Shown one piece after another: positions 27,626 to 37,990 of a stretch of DNA of 64,000 nt. A program made the position numbers and the translations under genes. Below the pieces are notes generated by a model. It was given only the letters and a program-made list of their open reading frames with translations. It had not been told where the DNA came from and did no database searches. Source of the DNA: Sphingobium fuliginis (GTDB taxonomy: Bacteria; Pseudomonadota; Alphaproteobacteria; Sphingomonadales; Sphingomonadaceae); the NCBI RefSeq assembly GCF_004152845.1, contig NZ_SEON01000002.1:744001-808000 (forward strand), in the 5' to 3' direction. The number at the start of each line of letters is the position of its first letter. The first letter of the stretch is position 1.

Positions 27626-29227
27626 TCAGATGTGGATTTCGGTCGGGCGCTTGGCGCGGACCCAACGCGACACCAGCAGGCGCGTGAAGGTGACGGCGGT
27701 GAACACGCTGGTCGCGATGCCGATCAGCAGCACGATCGCGAAGCCCTTGACCGGTCCCGACCCCAGAGCGAGCATGATGCCGCCGGCAATGGCATGGGTC
27801 ACGTTCGCTTCGAAAATGGTGCGGCTGGCTTCCTTATAGCCATGTTCGATCGCCTGCACGACCCCGCGCCCGCGCCGCCGCTCCTCGCGGATGCGCTCAT
27901 AGATCAGCACGTTGGCGTCGACCGCGGTGCCGATGGTCAGCACGAAACCGGCGATGCCCGGCAGCGTCAGCGTCGCGCCCAATATGCCCATGACGCCCAG
28001 GATCACCAGCACGTTGATGGCGACGGCGAGGTTGGCGTACATGCCGAAGCGGCCATAGCTCATGAACATGAAGGCCGCGACCGCCGCCACCGCGATCACC
28101 GAGGCGAGCAGGCCCGCGCGGATCGAATCGGCGCCGAGTTGCGGGCCGACCGTGCGTTCCTCCACCACGGTCAGCGCGACGGGCAGCTTGCCCGAACGCA
28201 GCGCGATCGCAAGCTGGTTGGCGCTTTCGACGGTGAAGCTGCCGCTGATCTGCGCGCTGCCGCCCAGGATCGGCTCGTTGATGTTCGGCGCGGACAGCAC
28301 CTTGCCGTCGAGGATGATGGCGAAGGGACGGTTGACGTTCTGCGACGTCACCTGGCCGAATTTGCGCCCGCCCGCACCGTTGAAGCGGATGTTGACGATC
28401 GGCTCGTTGCCCTGCTGGTTATAGCCCTGCTGCGCGTCGGTCAGATCCTCGCCCGACACCATGACCTGCCGGTAGACGGCGATCACCGGCGGGCCGGCGG
28501 GATTTGTGGGATAGGGCAGCACTTCGCTGCCCACAGGCGCGCGGCCCTGCGCCACCTCGGCGGGGTTGGCGTTGACGTCGACCAGCTTGAATTCCAGCTT
28601 GGCGGTCTGGCCCAGCAGGTCCTTCAGCGCCCTGGGGTCCTGAAGGCCGGGCACCTGCACGACGATGCGGTTGTCGCCCTGCTGCTGGATGGTCGGTTCG
28701 CGCGTGCCCATTTCGTCGATGCGCTTGCGGATCACCTCGGTCGCGACTTCCATCGCGCCCTTCACCGCATTGTCGATGCCCGCCTTGGTCGGGGTGATGA
28801 CGATGGTGGAGCTGTTCACCACCTCCACATTGAAATCGCGCTGGCCGGTGAGACCCGCACCCTGGGTCAGCGGCCGGATGCGCTCGACGGCAGCATCGAC
28901 CTGCGACGGGTTGCGCACCATGAAGCTCAATTTCCCGTCGCGGCTGGAAATATCCCCGATCGCGATCTTCGTGTCGCCCCGGCGCAGTTCCGTGCGGACC
29001 TGCTCCTCCATATTGGCGATGCGCTGCTTCGCCACGTCCTGGGTCGAGGCTTCGAGCAGCAGGTGGCTGCCGCCCGACAGGTCGAGGCCCAGATTCACGC
29101 GGGTCTGCATGAATTTGGGCAGTTGCCCGACCACCGTGTCCGGCAGGAAGCTCGGCACGGCGCAGGCTATGCCGATCAGCAGCGGCAGCAGGATCGCGAC
29201 GACCGCCCAGCGAGGGAAATTCAGCAT
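27626..29227 (-). CDS. secD: Protein-export membrane protein SecD
   Basis: The 533-residue product has one N-terminal transmembrane helix, the motif L-G-L-D-L-S-G-G-S-H-L-L-L, a large periplasmic P1 region and a five-helix C-terminal bundle. The bundle contains the functionally important T-V-G-P-Q-L-G-A-D-S-I and D-A-N-V-L-I-Y-E-R-I-R-E-E. It pairs with SecF and associates with YajC, the order found here. It starts 9 nt after yajC. Confidence 0.97.
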   Translation of the reverse strand: MLNFPRWAVVAILLPLLIGIACAVPSFLPDTVVGQLPKFMQTRVNLGLDLSGGSHLLLEASTQDVAKQRIANMEEQVRTELRRGDTKIAIGDISSRDGKLSFMVRNPSQVDAAVERIRPLTQGAGLTGQRDFNVEVVNSSTIVITPTKAGIDNAVKGAMEVATEVIRKRIDEMGTREPTIQQQGDNRIVVQVPGLQDPRALKDLLGQTAKLEFKLVDVNANPAEVAQGRAPVGSEVLPYPTNPAGPPVIAVYRQVMVSGEDLTDAQQGYNQQGNEPIVNIRFNGAGGRKFGQVTSQNVNRPFAIILDGKVLSAPNINEPILGGSAQISGSFTVESANQLAIALRSGKLPVALTVVEERTVGPQLGADSIRAGLLASVIAVAAVAAFMFMSYGRFGMYANLAVAINVLVILGVMGILGATLTLPGIAGFVLTIGTAVDANVLIYERIREERRRGRGVVQAIEHGYKEASRTIFEANVTHAIAGGIMLALGSGPVKGFAIVLLIGIATSVFTAVTFTRLLVSRWVRAKRPTEIHI

Positions 29228-29236
29228 GGGTGGGGC

Positions 29237-29572
29237 TCAGTCGTTCGCGGGCTTGGCGGTGGCGGGATCGATCACGTCGGTCAGGGTGGACTTCACCGCC
29301 TTCACCTTCATGCCCGGCGCCAGTTCGACTTCGGCGTAGAATTCGTCGACGCGCACCACCTTGCCGACCAGACCGCCGCCGGTCACGACCTGATCGCCCT
29401 TCTTCACGGCGTCGATCTTGGCCTTGTGCTCCTTCATCTTCTTTTGCTGCGGACGGATCAGCAGGAAATAGAAGACGACGAAGATGAGGACCAGCGGGGC
29501 CATCTGAACCAGCATGGAGGCGCCGGACGATTCCCCGCCCGCAGTCTGGGCAAAGGCTGGAGATATGAACAT
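29237..29572 (-). CDS. yajC: Sec translocase accessory protein YajC
   Basis: The 111-residue single-span protein has the family core M-A-P-L-V-L-I-F-V-V-F-Y-F-L-L-I-R-P-Q-Q-K-K and a basic-to-Gly region G-D-Q-V-V-T-G-G-G-L-V-G. I chose the ATG at 29572 (M-F-I-S-P-A-F-A-Q), because the upstream in-frame codons do not look like the family. It is the first gene of the yajC-secD-secF transcript. Confidence 0.93.
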   Translation of the reverse strand: MFISPAFAQTAGGESSGASMLVQMAPLVLIFVVFYFLLIRPQQKKMKEHKAKIDAVKKGDQVVTGGGLVGKVVRVDEFYAEVELAPGMKVKAVKSTLTDVIDPATAKPAND

Positions 29573-29761
29573 GCTTGGGACTTTCGCCTTATTCTCTTGT
29601 CCAGTCGCGGGCGCCGATAAACGCCCACAGATCAAGGGCGCGCGGCTAACACAGATCGCACGGCGGAGGCAACATGATTAGGGTTTCCGACGAATGCGCA
29701 AAAAGCCTGCATCGAATGGCTTGCATATTCCCCAAACTGCTTCTAATTGCGCCGCTCCGGT

Positions 29762-29838
29762 CGGGACGTAGCGCAGCCTGGTAGCGCATCACACTGGGGG
29801 TGTGGGGGTCGGAGGTTCGAATCCTCTCGTCCCGACCA
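29762..29838 (+). tRNA. tRNA-Pro (anticodon GGG)
   Basis: All cloverleaf parts can be drawn. The acceptor stem is CGGGACG (29762-29768) with CGTCCCG. The anticodon arm is TCACA / TGTGG with a 7-nt loop carrying GGG at 29796-29798, and the T-loop is GGTTCGAATCC. The 3' end, discriminator A plus CCA (29836-29838), is encoded. It reads CCC and CCU codons. I found no second copy of its 3' end nearby to mark an integration. Confidence 0.97.
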
Positions 29839-29978
29839 AATTTCCGGCAGGGCCTTTTCCGGCCTGCCTGCCTTTTTCCCATTTTTATCCATTTCGCCCG
29901 CGCGAGCGCTTTTCCGCTGTCCTACAGCTAACCAAATGGGATAAATGACCCGCCTTTCCGGAACAGGAGGGCGTTTTC

Positions 29979-30518
29979 ATGGATATTGCGGCTCTGATCG
30001 ATGAAGTCATCGCGCGGGAGGGTGGCTACGGCAACCATCCGGCGGATCGCGGCGGACCGACCAATTTCGGCATCACCCAGGCCGTAGCGCGGGCCAACGG
30101 CTATGGCGGCGACATGCGGGCGATGCCCCGGACGGTGGCCGAGGCGATCTATCGCAGGCTCTATTGGGAGAAGCCGGGCTTCGCCTTCGTCGCGGAACTG
30201 GCGCCGGCGGTGGCGGAGGAACTGTTCGACACGGCGGTCAACATGGGGCCGGGCACGGCCGGCGGTTTCCTGCAGCGGGCGTTGAACGCGCTCAATCGCA
30301 ACGGGCGGGACTATGCCGACCTGAAGGTGGATCAGGCGGTGGGGGCGAAGACGCTTTCCGCGCTGGGCGCCTTTCTGGCCGTTCGCGGGCGGGCGGGCGA
30401 GAAGGTGCTGCTGAAAGCCCTCGAAGCGCTTCAGGGCGAGCGCTACCTGGCGCTGGCCGAGAGCAGGCCGGCCAATGAGGCCTTTCTCTATGGCTGGCTC
30501 GCCAACCGGATCGGATAG
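29979..30518 (+). CDS. Phage-type endolysin, glycoside hydrolase family 108
   Basis: The 179-residue product is a GH108 muramidase. E14 of the family motif E-G-G-Y is the catalytic acid, followed by D-R-G-G-P-T-N-F-G-I-T and a C-terminal helical peptidoglycan-binding-like part (D-T-A-V-N-M-G-P, F-L-Q-R-A-L-N). No signal peptide is visible, so export would depend on a holin. A holin gene follows 9 nt downstream. Such pairs serve prophages or gene-transfer-agent release. No capsid or tail genes are in the window. Confidence 0.85.
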   Translation: MDIAALIDEVIAREGGYGNHPADRGGPTNFGITQAVARANGYGGDMRAMPRTVAEAIYRRLYWEKPGFAFVAELAPAVAEELFDTAVNMGPGTAGGFLQRALNALNRNGRDYADLKVDQAVGAKTLSALGAFLAVRGRAGEKVLLKALEALQGERYLALAESRPANEAFLYGWLANRIG

Positions 30519-30527
30519 GAGGCAGGG

Positions 30528-30797
30528 ATGACGTCTTCACGCAGGCGAGTCGCGGGGGACCGGTGGACGCTGCGGGCGCGGCCGGCCTTTCTCTACATGA
30601 TGTACGGGTTGCTGCTGTGGTCGGTGCCGCTGGGGCTGGTCGGCGGGGTGCGGCCCGATGTGGCGGCGGGGATCATCCGGGCGATGCGAGCCTATTTCAA
30701 CGCCCTGCCGGAGCCGCTCTATGCGCTCTTCGGGACGGGCTATCTGGGCTATACGGCGGCGCGGGCCTGGGGGAAGGCGAAGGGGGTGGAGCGGTAA
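30528..30797 (+). CDS. Small holin-like membrane protein (GTA holin family)
   Basis: The 89-residue product has a basic N-terminus (T-S-S-R-R-R), a hydrophobic segment around F-L-Y-M-M-Y-G-L-L-L-W-S-V-P-L-G and a second around L-Y-A-L-F-G-T-G-Y-L-G-Y-T-A-A-R-A-W-G. These resemble the three-helix holins linked to alphaproteobacterial gene-transfer agents. Only two clear helices are visible, so the family assignment is by resemblance. A GGAGGCAGG ribosome binding site precedes the ATG. It probably permits release of the adjacent endolysin. Confidence 0.75.
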   Translation: MTSSRRRVAGDRWTLRARPAFLYMMYGLLLWSVPLGLVGGVRPDVAAGIIRAMRAYFNALPEPLYALFGTGYLGYTAARAWGKAKGVER

Positions 30798-30865
30798 GAG
30801 GCGCCCCTTGCCCCTTATCCTGTTCCTGCGAAGGCGCTCGAATGAGCGCGGCGGGTCTTCAGGCC

Positions 30866-30968
30866 AGAGCATCCTGCGCAAAAGTGGGAACCGGTTTTGC
30901 GTTCAAAAGGATGCGACAACAAAAGCTTGGAGCGCGCGGCCTGCCTATGATTTGACGCAGCGCGCTCT
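30866..30968. repeat. Dispersed palindromic intergenic repeat, copy A
   Basis: This 103-bp element begins AGAGC and ends GCTCT and contains the core AAAAGTGGGAACCGGTTTTG. It aligns in reverse orientation with the 112-bp element at 51472-51583, and its right end aligns with a half copy at 53457-53495. It has no coding content. The right end abuts the inverted-repeat element at 30967-31114. Together they fill most of the 313-nt gene-free stretch 30798-31110. Confidence 0.8.
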
Positions 30969-31110
30969 AGAGCCAATCGCCATTCAGCCCTGACGGCCTG
31001 CAAATGACGCTTTTCCGTGCTTCCGGTGCTCACCTACCTTGAGTAGGCTGCGCTCCGGGTCACGGAAAAACACCATTTTCGGCTCGTCATCATCTGAATG
31101 TCGATTGGCT

Positions 31111-31114
<4 letters not shown>
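30967..31114. mobile_element. MITE-like element with 21-bp terminal inverted repeats
   Basis: The ends 30967-30987 and 31094-31114 are inverted copies (one mismatch in 21), each starting CTAG. Inside, TTTTCCGTG pairs with CACGGAAAA and CCTAC with GTAGG, so the whole 148-bp element can fold into one long hairpin. It has no coding capacity. Its terminal CTAG supplies the TAG stop codon of the adjacent LysR gene. Without a second copy here, mobility is inferred from structure only. Confidence 0.65.
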
Positions 31115-33604
<2,490 letters not shown>

Positions 33605-33668
33605 GGATTGGGGAGATGGGGATGAGGTGGCCGGGCTGGCTCGATTTGGCCAATGGCGGACGTCAATG

Positions 33669-33782
33669 CTTCCCCTCCCCTTCAGGGGAGGGGACTGAGG
33701 GGTGGGGGCGTGCCCCAAAGGAAAACCAAGCCTGTAGAGGCACGCCCCCACCCCAACCCCTCCCCTGAAGGGGAGGGGCTTA
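33669..33782. repeat. Large REP-like palindrome downstream of the CoA-transferase gene
   Basis: Two arms made of CCCCTCCCCTTCAGGGGAGG-type blocks and GGGGTGGGGGCGTGCC-like blocks face each other (about 33669-33714 and 33739-33782). Each arm can also fold on itself. A degenerate half copy occurs at 37876-37911. This lies at the start of the gene-poor stretch 33605-34248, which otherwise holds only the small minus-strand unit described separately. Confidence 0.7.
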
Positions 33783-33813
33783 ATGGCAAGAAACCAACCA
33801 TCAAACCGCCATC

Positions 33814-33856
33814 AAAAATGAGAGGGGCCGCCGGGTAGATTAAACCCCGACGGCCC
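33814..33856 (-). terminator. Possible terminator of the orphan 34-kb unit
   Basis: An 11-bp stem with one wobble (33825-33835 with 33846-33856) is followed in the minus direction, after about 6 nt, by five T residues (plus-strand A-run 33814-33818). The distance between stem and U-tract makes it a weak terminator. Confidence 0.45.
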
Positions 33857-33913
33857 ATCATTGACATGGTCAGCGGCCGGAAGCGCCGCCCAAGGGAAAC
33901 GTTGATCGCGCTA

Positions 33914-33974
33914 TTTTCCAGATACGGCGCCTCGATCGCGAAACCGCGGTCGACAGTCACCCTATTCTGGAAAA
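33914..33974 (-). ncRNA. Nested hairpins downstream of the 18-codon ORF
   Basis: TTTTCCAGA (33914-33922) pairs with TCTGGAAAA (33966-33974). Between them TCGATCGCG (33932-33940) pairs with CGCGGTCGA (33945-33953), with one wobble, around an AAAC loop. A smaller CGACGC/GCGTCG hairpin followed by TTTT in the minus direction lies next to the ORF stop. This could be the structured part of a small RNA or 3' untranslated region. I do not recognise the fold. Confidence 0.4.
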
Positions 33975-33993
33975 CCGACGCATAAGGCGTCGC

Positions 33994-34050
33994 TCAGCGG
34001 CGCGTTCCCCGAATGGACTTGACCGACCCCATTGCTGAACCATGAGACAT
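33994..34050 (-). CDS. 18-residue peptide ORF with a perfect Shine-Dalgarno
   Basis: ATG at 34050 opens an 18-codon frame (M-S-H-G-S-A-M-G-S-V-K-S-I-R-G-T-R-R, then TGA). It is preceded by AAAGGAGGTGATC, which is complementary to essentially the whole 3' end of 16S rRNA. The peptide is basic and Ser/Gly-rich. A 37-codon frame ends 17 nt before the ATG, with its stop codon just upstream of the Shine-Dalgarno. I do not recognise the peptide. It may be a leader peptide, a small protein, or chance beside a functional RNA. Confidence 0.4.
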   Translation of the reverse strand: MSHGSAMGSVKSIRGTRR

Positions 34051-34248
34051 CGGATCACCTCCTTTCGCTAGTTGAAGCCCCTATAGCCGTTCCCGGTACT
34101 GGTCCTTCGCCGTCTATGAAATGATATGTGAATCAGACCGGCCGCCACTTCAAGGCTTGTAAAATTCTTTTTTCGAATCATACTTTTGCGTCCGCCTTTT
34201 GCAGGCGATTTGCGTTGAAACCAGCGCCTTTCGCCTGAAATCAAGGAC

Positions 34249-34788
34249 TTAGGCGCGGCAGTCCTCCACGACGCGGCCGACCTCCGCCCAGCTTGGCAGG
34301 ACCAGCATCTCCAGACCCTGCACCTCGACCGCGAAACGGCCCCGGCTGTAGGCGATCTGATCGAGCGTGGCGTCGCTGGCGGCGCGGGTCGCCTGGGTCG
34401 CGGCGATGGCGCCGGTGGCGGGGCCGGCCGGCCAGTTGACCGCGCCATAGCTGGTCCGCACCGTCATCGCCGCCTGCGCCGGGCCGGGCCGCAAAAGGCT
34501 GACGCGGCGCGTTGTCCGGTCGCAGCGGATGACGAACAGGCTGCCTTGCGCATCCGGGCCGAACAGGGCGGCCGATCCGGCGCCGTCGACCTGATAGCGC
34601 CAGTCGCCCGCGGTGGTCGCGCGGTCCTGCCAGTCGGCCGGCGGCGGCGGAGGGGGCGCCGGCTGGGCCGCGGGAGCCGGCCGGGGCGCAGGCGCGGGAA
34701 CAGGCGCGCGCTGCTGGGGCGCGCCCACGCAGGAAGCCAGCAGGACGAAGGCGGCCGCCGGCATGGCGGAGGGCAGAGTGAAGCGCAT
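34249..34788 (-). CDS. Putative lipoprotein of unknown function
   Basis: The 179-residue product has a signal peptide ending in a lipobox (F-V-L-L-A-S-C, Cys near residue 18). A Pro/Ala-rich linker of about 35 residues follows, then a domain (W-R-Y-Q-V-D-G-A-G-S-A-A-L-F-G ... V-V-E-D-C-R-A) that looks like a small secreted beta-rich domain. I do not recognise a named family. It is predicted to be anchored to the outer or inner membrane facing the periplasm. I chose the ATG at 34788 because it begins the signal peptide. Confidence 0.7.
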   Translation of the reverse strand: MRFTLPSAMPAAAFVLLASCVGAPQQRAPVPAPAPRPAPAAQPAPPPPPPADWQDRATTAGDWRYQVDGAGSAALFGPDAQGSLFVIRCDRTTRRVSLLRPGPAQAAMTVRTSYGAVNWPAGPATGAIAATQATRAASDATLDQIAYSRGRFAVEVQGLEMLVLPSWAEVGRVVEDCRA

Positions 34789-34913
34789 CCCGCCTCCATG
34801 CCTTAGGCACGGGGATGGCATCAACCCGAAAAGGGCGGGACGACATGCCGGACCGGTCGAAAGAAAGGGCGGCGGAAGCGCCGGATTACGCCGCTTTCGC
34901 GCCTGCCCGTCAT

Positions 34914-34942
34914 TGACAGCCGGAGGCCGAATCGCTAAGGGC
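34914..34942 (+). promoter_or_regulatory. Promoter of rpsM-rpsK-rpoA-rplQ
   Basis: TTGACA (34914-34919) is followed after 17 nt by TAAGGG (34937-34942). The -35 box is a perfect consensus and the -10 box is partial. Initiation near 34949 would leave a leader of about 157 nt containing the hairpin at 34969-34998. Confidence 0.6.
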
Positions 34943-34968
34943 ACCCCTTCCCGACACGCTGACGAGCG

Positions 34969-34998
34969 GCAGTGCAGTGGCACTGGCCGTCTTTTTTG
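34969..34998 (+). terminator. Attenuator-like terminator in the rpsM leader
   Basis: CAGTGC (34971-34976) and GCACTG (34981-34986) form a perfect stem with an AGTG loop. It can be extended by GG/CC with one bulge. After CGTC come six T residues (34993-34998). It has the shape of an intrinsic terminator yet lies between the promoter and rpsM, on the coding strand, with no gene upstream that it could serve. Conditional termination of the leader is the simplest reading. Confidence 0.6.
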
Positions 34999-35105
34999 CG
35001 TCTTGGGGCCTATCGAATCGGCTGTCGTCTCCTTAAGGACTTCAGCCCTGACGCTTTGAGATGGGGCGGCGCCAACCGCCCCGTGGAGCAGGAGTACAGA
35101 ATACC

Positions 35106-35474
35106 ATGGCACGTATTGCGGGTGTCAACATCCCGACCAACAAGCGCGTGATCATCGCGCTCACCTACATCCACGGCATCGGCCGCAAGACCGCCGTCGA
35201 CATCGCCGACAAGCTGGGCATCGACCACAGCCGCCGCGTGCAGGACCTGTCCGACGCCGAAGTGCTGCAGATCCGCGAAGCCATCGACGCCGACCACACG
35301 GTCGAGGGCGACCTGCGCCGCGAAACCGCGATGAACATCAAGCGCCTGATGGACCTGGCCTGCTATCGCGGCCTGCGTCACCGCAAGGGCCTGCCGGTCC
35401 GGGGCCAGCGCACGCACACCAATGCGCGCACCCGCAAGGGCAAGGCGAAGCCGATTGCCGGCAAGAAGAAGTAA
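35106..35474 (+). CDS. rpsM: 30S ribosomal protein S13
   Basis: The 122-residue product begins [10 protein letters not shown] and ends with the basic tail [12 protein letters not shown]. It carries [14 protein letters not shown]13 bridges the subunits and contacts P-site tRNA. I chose the ATG at 35106, preceded by GGAGCAGGAG. A GGGGCGG/CCGCCCC hairpin lies immediately before that ribosome binding site. It is the first gene of this operon, away from the S10 and spc genes. Confidence 0.97.
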   Translation: MARIAGVNIPTNKRVIIALTYIHGIGRKTAVDIADKLGIDHSRRVQDLSDAEVLQIREAIDADHTVEGDLRRETAMNIKRLMDLACYRGLRHRKGLPVRGQRTHTNARTRKGKAKPIAGKKK

Positions 35475-35497
35475 GAAATAGTCCGGGGGACTATTTC
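35475..35497. repeat. Perfect GTCC-GGG-GGAC hairpin right after rpsM
   Basis: GAAATAGTCC (35475-35484) and GGACTATTTC (35488-35497) are perfect inverted arms around GGG, starting at the base after the rpsM stop codon. The next bases are not a U-tract, so it is not a classical terminator. A hairpin with the same GTCC-GGG-GGAC core follows guaA at 46916-46957. It may stabilise or process the mRNA. Confidence 0.65.
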
Positions 35498-35574
35498 ATC
35501 TTCTTCTCCGCCGGAGGCAGCCCTACCTGGGCGCAGCCTCCCGGAACACAAGATTTCAGTAGGATAGAGCAAAA

Positions 35575-35964
35575 ATGGCACGCGAACCCCAGCGCATCAA
35601 GCGCCGCGAACGCAAGAACATCTCGGCCGGCGTCGCGCACGTCAACGCCAGCTTCAACAACACCATGGTGACCATCACCGACGCCCAGGGCAATGCGATC
35701 AGCTGGTCCTCGGCGGGCATGATGGGCTTCAAGGGCAGCCGCAAGTCGACGCCCTATGCCGCGCAGGTCTGCGCCGAAGACGCCGGCCGCAAGGCGGCCG
35801 AACATGGCGTGCGCACCCTGGAAGTCGAAGTGAAGGGTCCGGGTTCGGGCCGTGAATCGGCCCTGCGCGCGCTGCAGGCCGTCGGCTTCCACATCACCTC
35901 CATCCGCGACGTGACGCCGATCCCGCACAACGGCGTGCGTCCTTCCAAGCGCCGCCGCGTCTAA
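35575..35964 (+). CDS. rpsK: 30S ribosomal protein S11
   Basis: The 129-residue product carries S11 motifs ([15 protein letters not shown] and [13 protein letters not shown]) and ends S-K-R-R-R-V. S11 forms part of the platform near the E-site and the mRNA exit. The gap of 100 nt from rpsM contains the perfect hairpin described above. Confidence 0.97.
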   Translation: MAREPQRIKRRERKNISAGVAHVNASFNNTMVTITDAQGNAISWSSAGMMGFKGSRKSTPYAAQVCAEDAGRKAAEHGVRTLEVEVKGPGSGRESALRALQAVGFHITSIRDVTPIPHNGVRPSKRRRV

Positions 35965-36086
35965 CAACGACGCGCGGCTTGTCGGCGGGCGGCGGACGCG
36001 TCGCCCGCTCACCCATCTGCATCGGTCGGAACGTCCTGTCGGGTCAGGATTTTTGAACGTTTCGGCCTCATCCCCAGGGGAAATAC

Positions 36087-37151
36087 ATGACTGTCAACAT
36101 GAAGAACTGGCAGGAATTGAAGAAGCCCAACAGCCTTGAGATCAAGGTCGCGGGCGACGGCAAGCGCAAGGCGACCTTCGTCGCCGAACCTCTGGAGCGC
36201 GGCTTCGGCCTGACGCTTGGCAACGCGCTGCGCCGGGTTCTTCTGTCCTCGCTCCAGGGCGCGGCGGTCACCTCGATCAAGATCGAGAACGTCCTCCACG
36301 AATTCTCCTCGCTCGCGGGCGTGCGTGAGGACGTCACGGACATCGTCCTCAACATCAAGCAGGTTGCGCTGAAAATGGAAGGCGACGGTCCACGCCGTCT
36401 CCAGCTTTCCGCCACCGGCCCCGCCGAAGTGCGCGCGGGCGACATCACCACCGTGGGCGACATCGAAGTGATGAACCCCGACCTGGTGATCTGCCACCTG
36501 GACCAGGGCGCGACGCTGAACATGGAACTGACCGCCGACGTCGGCAAGGGCTATGTCCCCGCCGTCGCCAACCGTCCGGCCGACGCCCCGATCGGCCTGA
36601 TCCCGGTCGACGCGCTCTATTCGCCGGTGCGTCAGGTCGCGTACAAGGTCGACAATACCCGCGTCGGCCAGGAACTGGACTATGACAAGCTGTCGCTGAC
36701 CGTCGAGACCGACGGCACCGTCACGCCGGAAGACGCGGTGGCCTATGCCGCCCGCATCCTGCAGGACCAGCTCCAGCTGTTCGTCCACTTCGAGGACGCG
36801 CTGCCCGTCGCCGCTCCGGCCGCAGGCGCCGCTGCCGGTGGTTCGGCCAGCGAGGGCGAGAGCGACGCGAACCAGATCAACCGCTACCTGCTCAAGAAGG
36901 TGGACGAGCTGGAACTGTCGGTCCGCAGCGCCAACTGCCTCAAGAACGACAACATCATCTATATCGGCGATCTGGTCCAGAAGACCGAGGCCGAGATGCT
37001 GCGCACCCCCAATTTCGGCCGCAAGTCCCTGAACGAGATCAAGGAAGTGCTGTCGTCCATGGGCCTGCGCCTGGGCATGGACATCCCCGGCTGGCCGCCG
37101 GAAAATATCGAGGAAATGGCCAAGAAGCTCGAACAGGAGCTGCTGGGCTGA
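36087..37151 (+). CDS. rpoA: RNA polymerase alpha subunit
   Basis: The 354-residue product has an N-terminal dimerisation domain ([15 protein letters not shown]) and a C-terminal domain that binds UP elements and activators ([12 protein letters not shown] and [12 protein letters not shown]). The linker between them is Ala/Gly/Ser-rich and somewhat longer than in E. coli (329 residues). The start ATG at 36087 follows AGGGG. The 122-nt gap to rpsK shows no terminator. Confidence 0.98.
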   Translation: MTVNMKNWQELKKPNSLEIKVAGDGKRKATFVAEPLERGFGLTLGNALRRVLLSSLQGAAVTSIKIENVLHEFSSLAGVREDVTDIVLNIKQVALKMEGDGPRRLQLSATGPAEVRAGDITTVGDIEVMNPDLVICHLDQGATLNMELTADVGKGYVPAVANRPADAPIGLIPVDALYSPVRQVAYKVDNTRVGQELDYDKLSLTVETDGTVTPEDAVAYAARILQDQLQLFVHFEDALPVAAPAAGAAAGGSASEGESDANQINRYLLKKVDELELSVRSANCLKNDNIIYIGDLVQKTEAEMLRTPNFGRKSLNEIKEVLSSMGLRLGMDIPGWPPENIEEMAKKLEQELLG

Positions 37152-37334
37152 TCCGCCTTCCCTCCGGTCCGCCCGGAGGGATGCTGGACACCGGAAAGCA
37201 CGGATTCGCGTCCGCTTTGAACGGTGTGAACTTCGCCCCTTTTTAAGGGGCAGGGCAAAGGGGCGGCGGCCCTGAAACGCCGCCTGGTCTGGGGTACCTG
37301 AAACGGCCCCTTAACGAACGGAAGGAAGAACATC

Positions 37335-37760
37335 ATGCGTCACAAGGTTGGTCATCGCAAGCTGCAGCGCAGCGCCGGACATCGTAACTCGCTGCTCCGC
37401 AACCTCGCGGCTTCGCTCATCAAGCATGAGCAGATCCTGACGACCACGCCCAAGGCGAAGGAACTGCGCCCCTATGTCGAGAAGCTGATCACCCTCGCCA
37501 AGAAGGGTGGCCTGTCCAATCGTCGTCTGGCCCATGCCCGCCTGCAGGACGACGCGCAGCTCACCAAGCTGTTCGACGTTCTGGCCGAGCGCTACAAGGA
37601 CCGCAATGGCGGCTACACCCGCGTGATCAAGGCCGGCATCCGCGCTTCGGACGCGGCGCCGATCGCGATCATCGAACTGGTGGACCGCGACGTCGACGCC
37701 AAGGGTCAGGATTCCGGTCCGGTCCAGGGTGCGGACGCCGACGAGCTGGAAGCGGCGTGA
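37335..37760 (+). CDS. rplQ: 50S ribosomal protein L17
   Basis: The 141-residue product begins [17 protein letters not shown] and contains the L17 core [18 protein letters not shown]. It includes an acidic C-terminal tail beyond the E. coli length. It is the last gene of the operon. The 183-nt gap after rpoA contains a CCCCTTTTTAAGGGG palindrome. Confidence 0.97.
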   Translation: MRHKVGHRKLQRSAGHRNSLLRNLAASLIKHEQILTTTPKAKELRPYVEKLITLAKKGGLSNRRLAHARLQDDAQLTKLFDVLAERYKDRNGGYTRVIKAGIRASDAAPIAIIELVDRDVDAKGQDSGPVQGADADELEAA

Positions 37761-37794
37761 TCCGCTGACGGCTCGCGCAAGCGGGCAGATGAAG

Positions 37795-37838
37795 AGGGCC
37801 GCGGCTTCCGGAAGGGGGCGCGGCCCTTTTTCTTTTTT
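37795..37838 (+). terminator. Terminator of the rpsM-rplQ operon
   Basis: AGGGCCGCG (37795-37803) pairs with CGCGGCCCT (37819-37827), with CTTCC/GGAAG nested inside the loop, followed by two T-runs (37827-37831 and 37833-37838). It lies 35 nt beyond the rplQ stop. Confidence 0.88.
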
Positions 37839-37875
37839 GGGGCGTGGATATGCGGGGTGTCGGGCCATTCGGTTG

Positions 37876-37911
37876 GCCCCCACCCCCGGCCCTCCCCTGA
37901 AGGGCGGGGAG
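37876..37911. repeat. Half copy of the REP-like palindrome
   Basis: A block of CCCCCACCCCC followed by CCTCCCCTGAAGGGCGGGGA matches the right half of the palindrome at 33669-33782 with a few changes. It lies between the rplQ terminator and the peptidase gene. Confidence 0.55.
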
Positions 37912-37990
37912 ATAGGAAATATTCTTTGTTTTCTTGCCTTTCCTCGCCATGAGACGCCAGAGAATGGGAATGGGATTTCGGGGGGATCGG

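Noticed and set aside
29762..29838. tRNA-Pro as an integration site of a genomic island
   Set aside because: I could not find a second copy of the tRNA 3' end in the following kilobases, and no integrase gene is present.
33682..33960. Minus-strand frame downstream of the 18-codon ORF as a 92-residue protein
   Set aside because: The second half is the translation of the REP-like palindrome and the frame crosses a probable terminator. Only the first 30 codons have coding-like base use.
34051..34066. Fragment of a 16S rRNA 3' end on the plus strand
   Set aside because: Only about 15 bases match; the sequence before them is unrelated to 16S rRNA. A strong Shine-Dalgarno on the minus strand explains the match.
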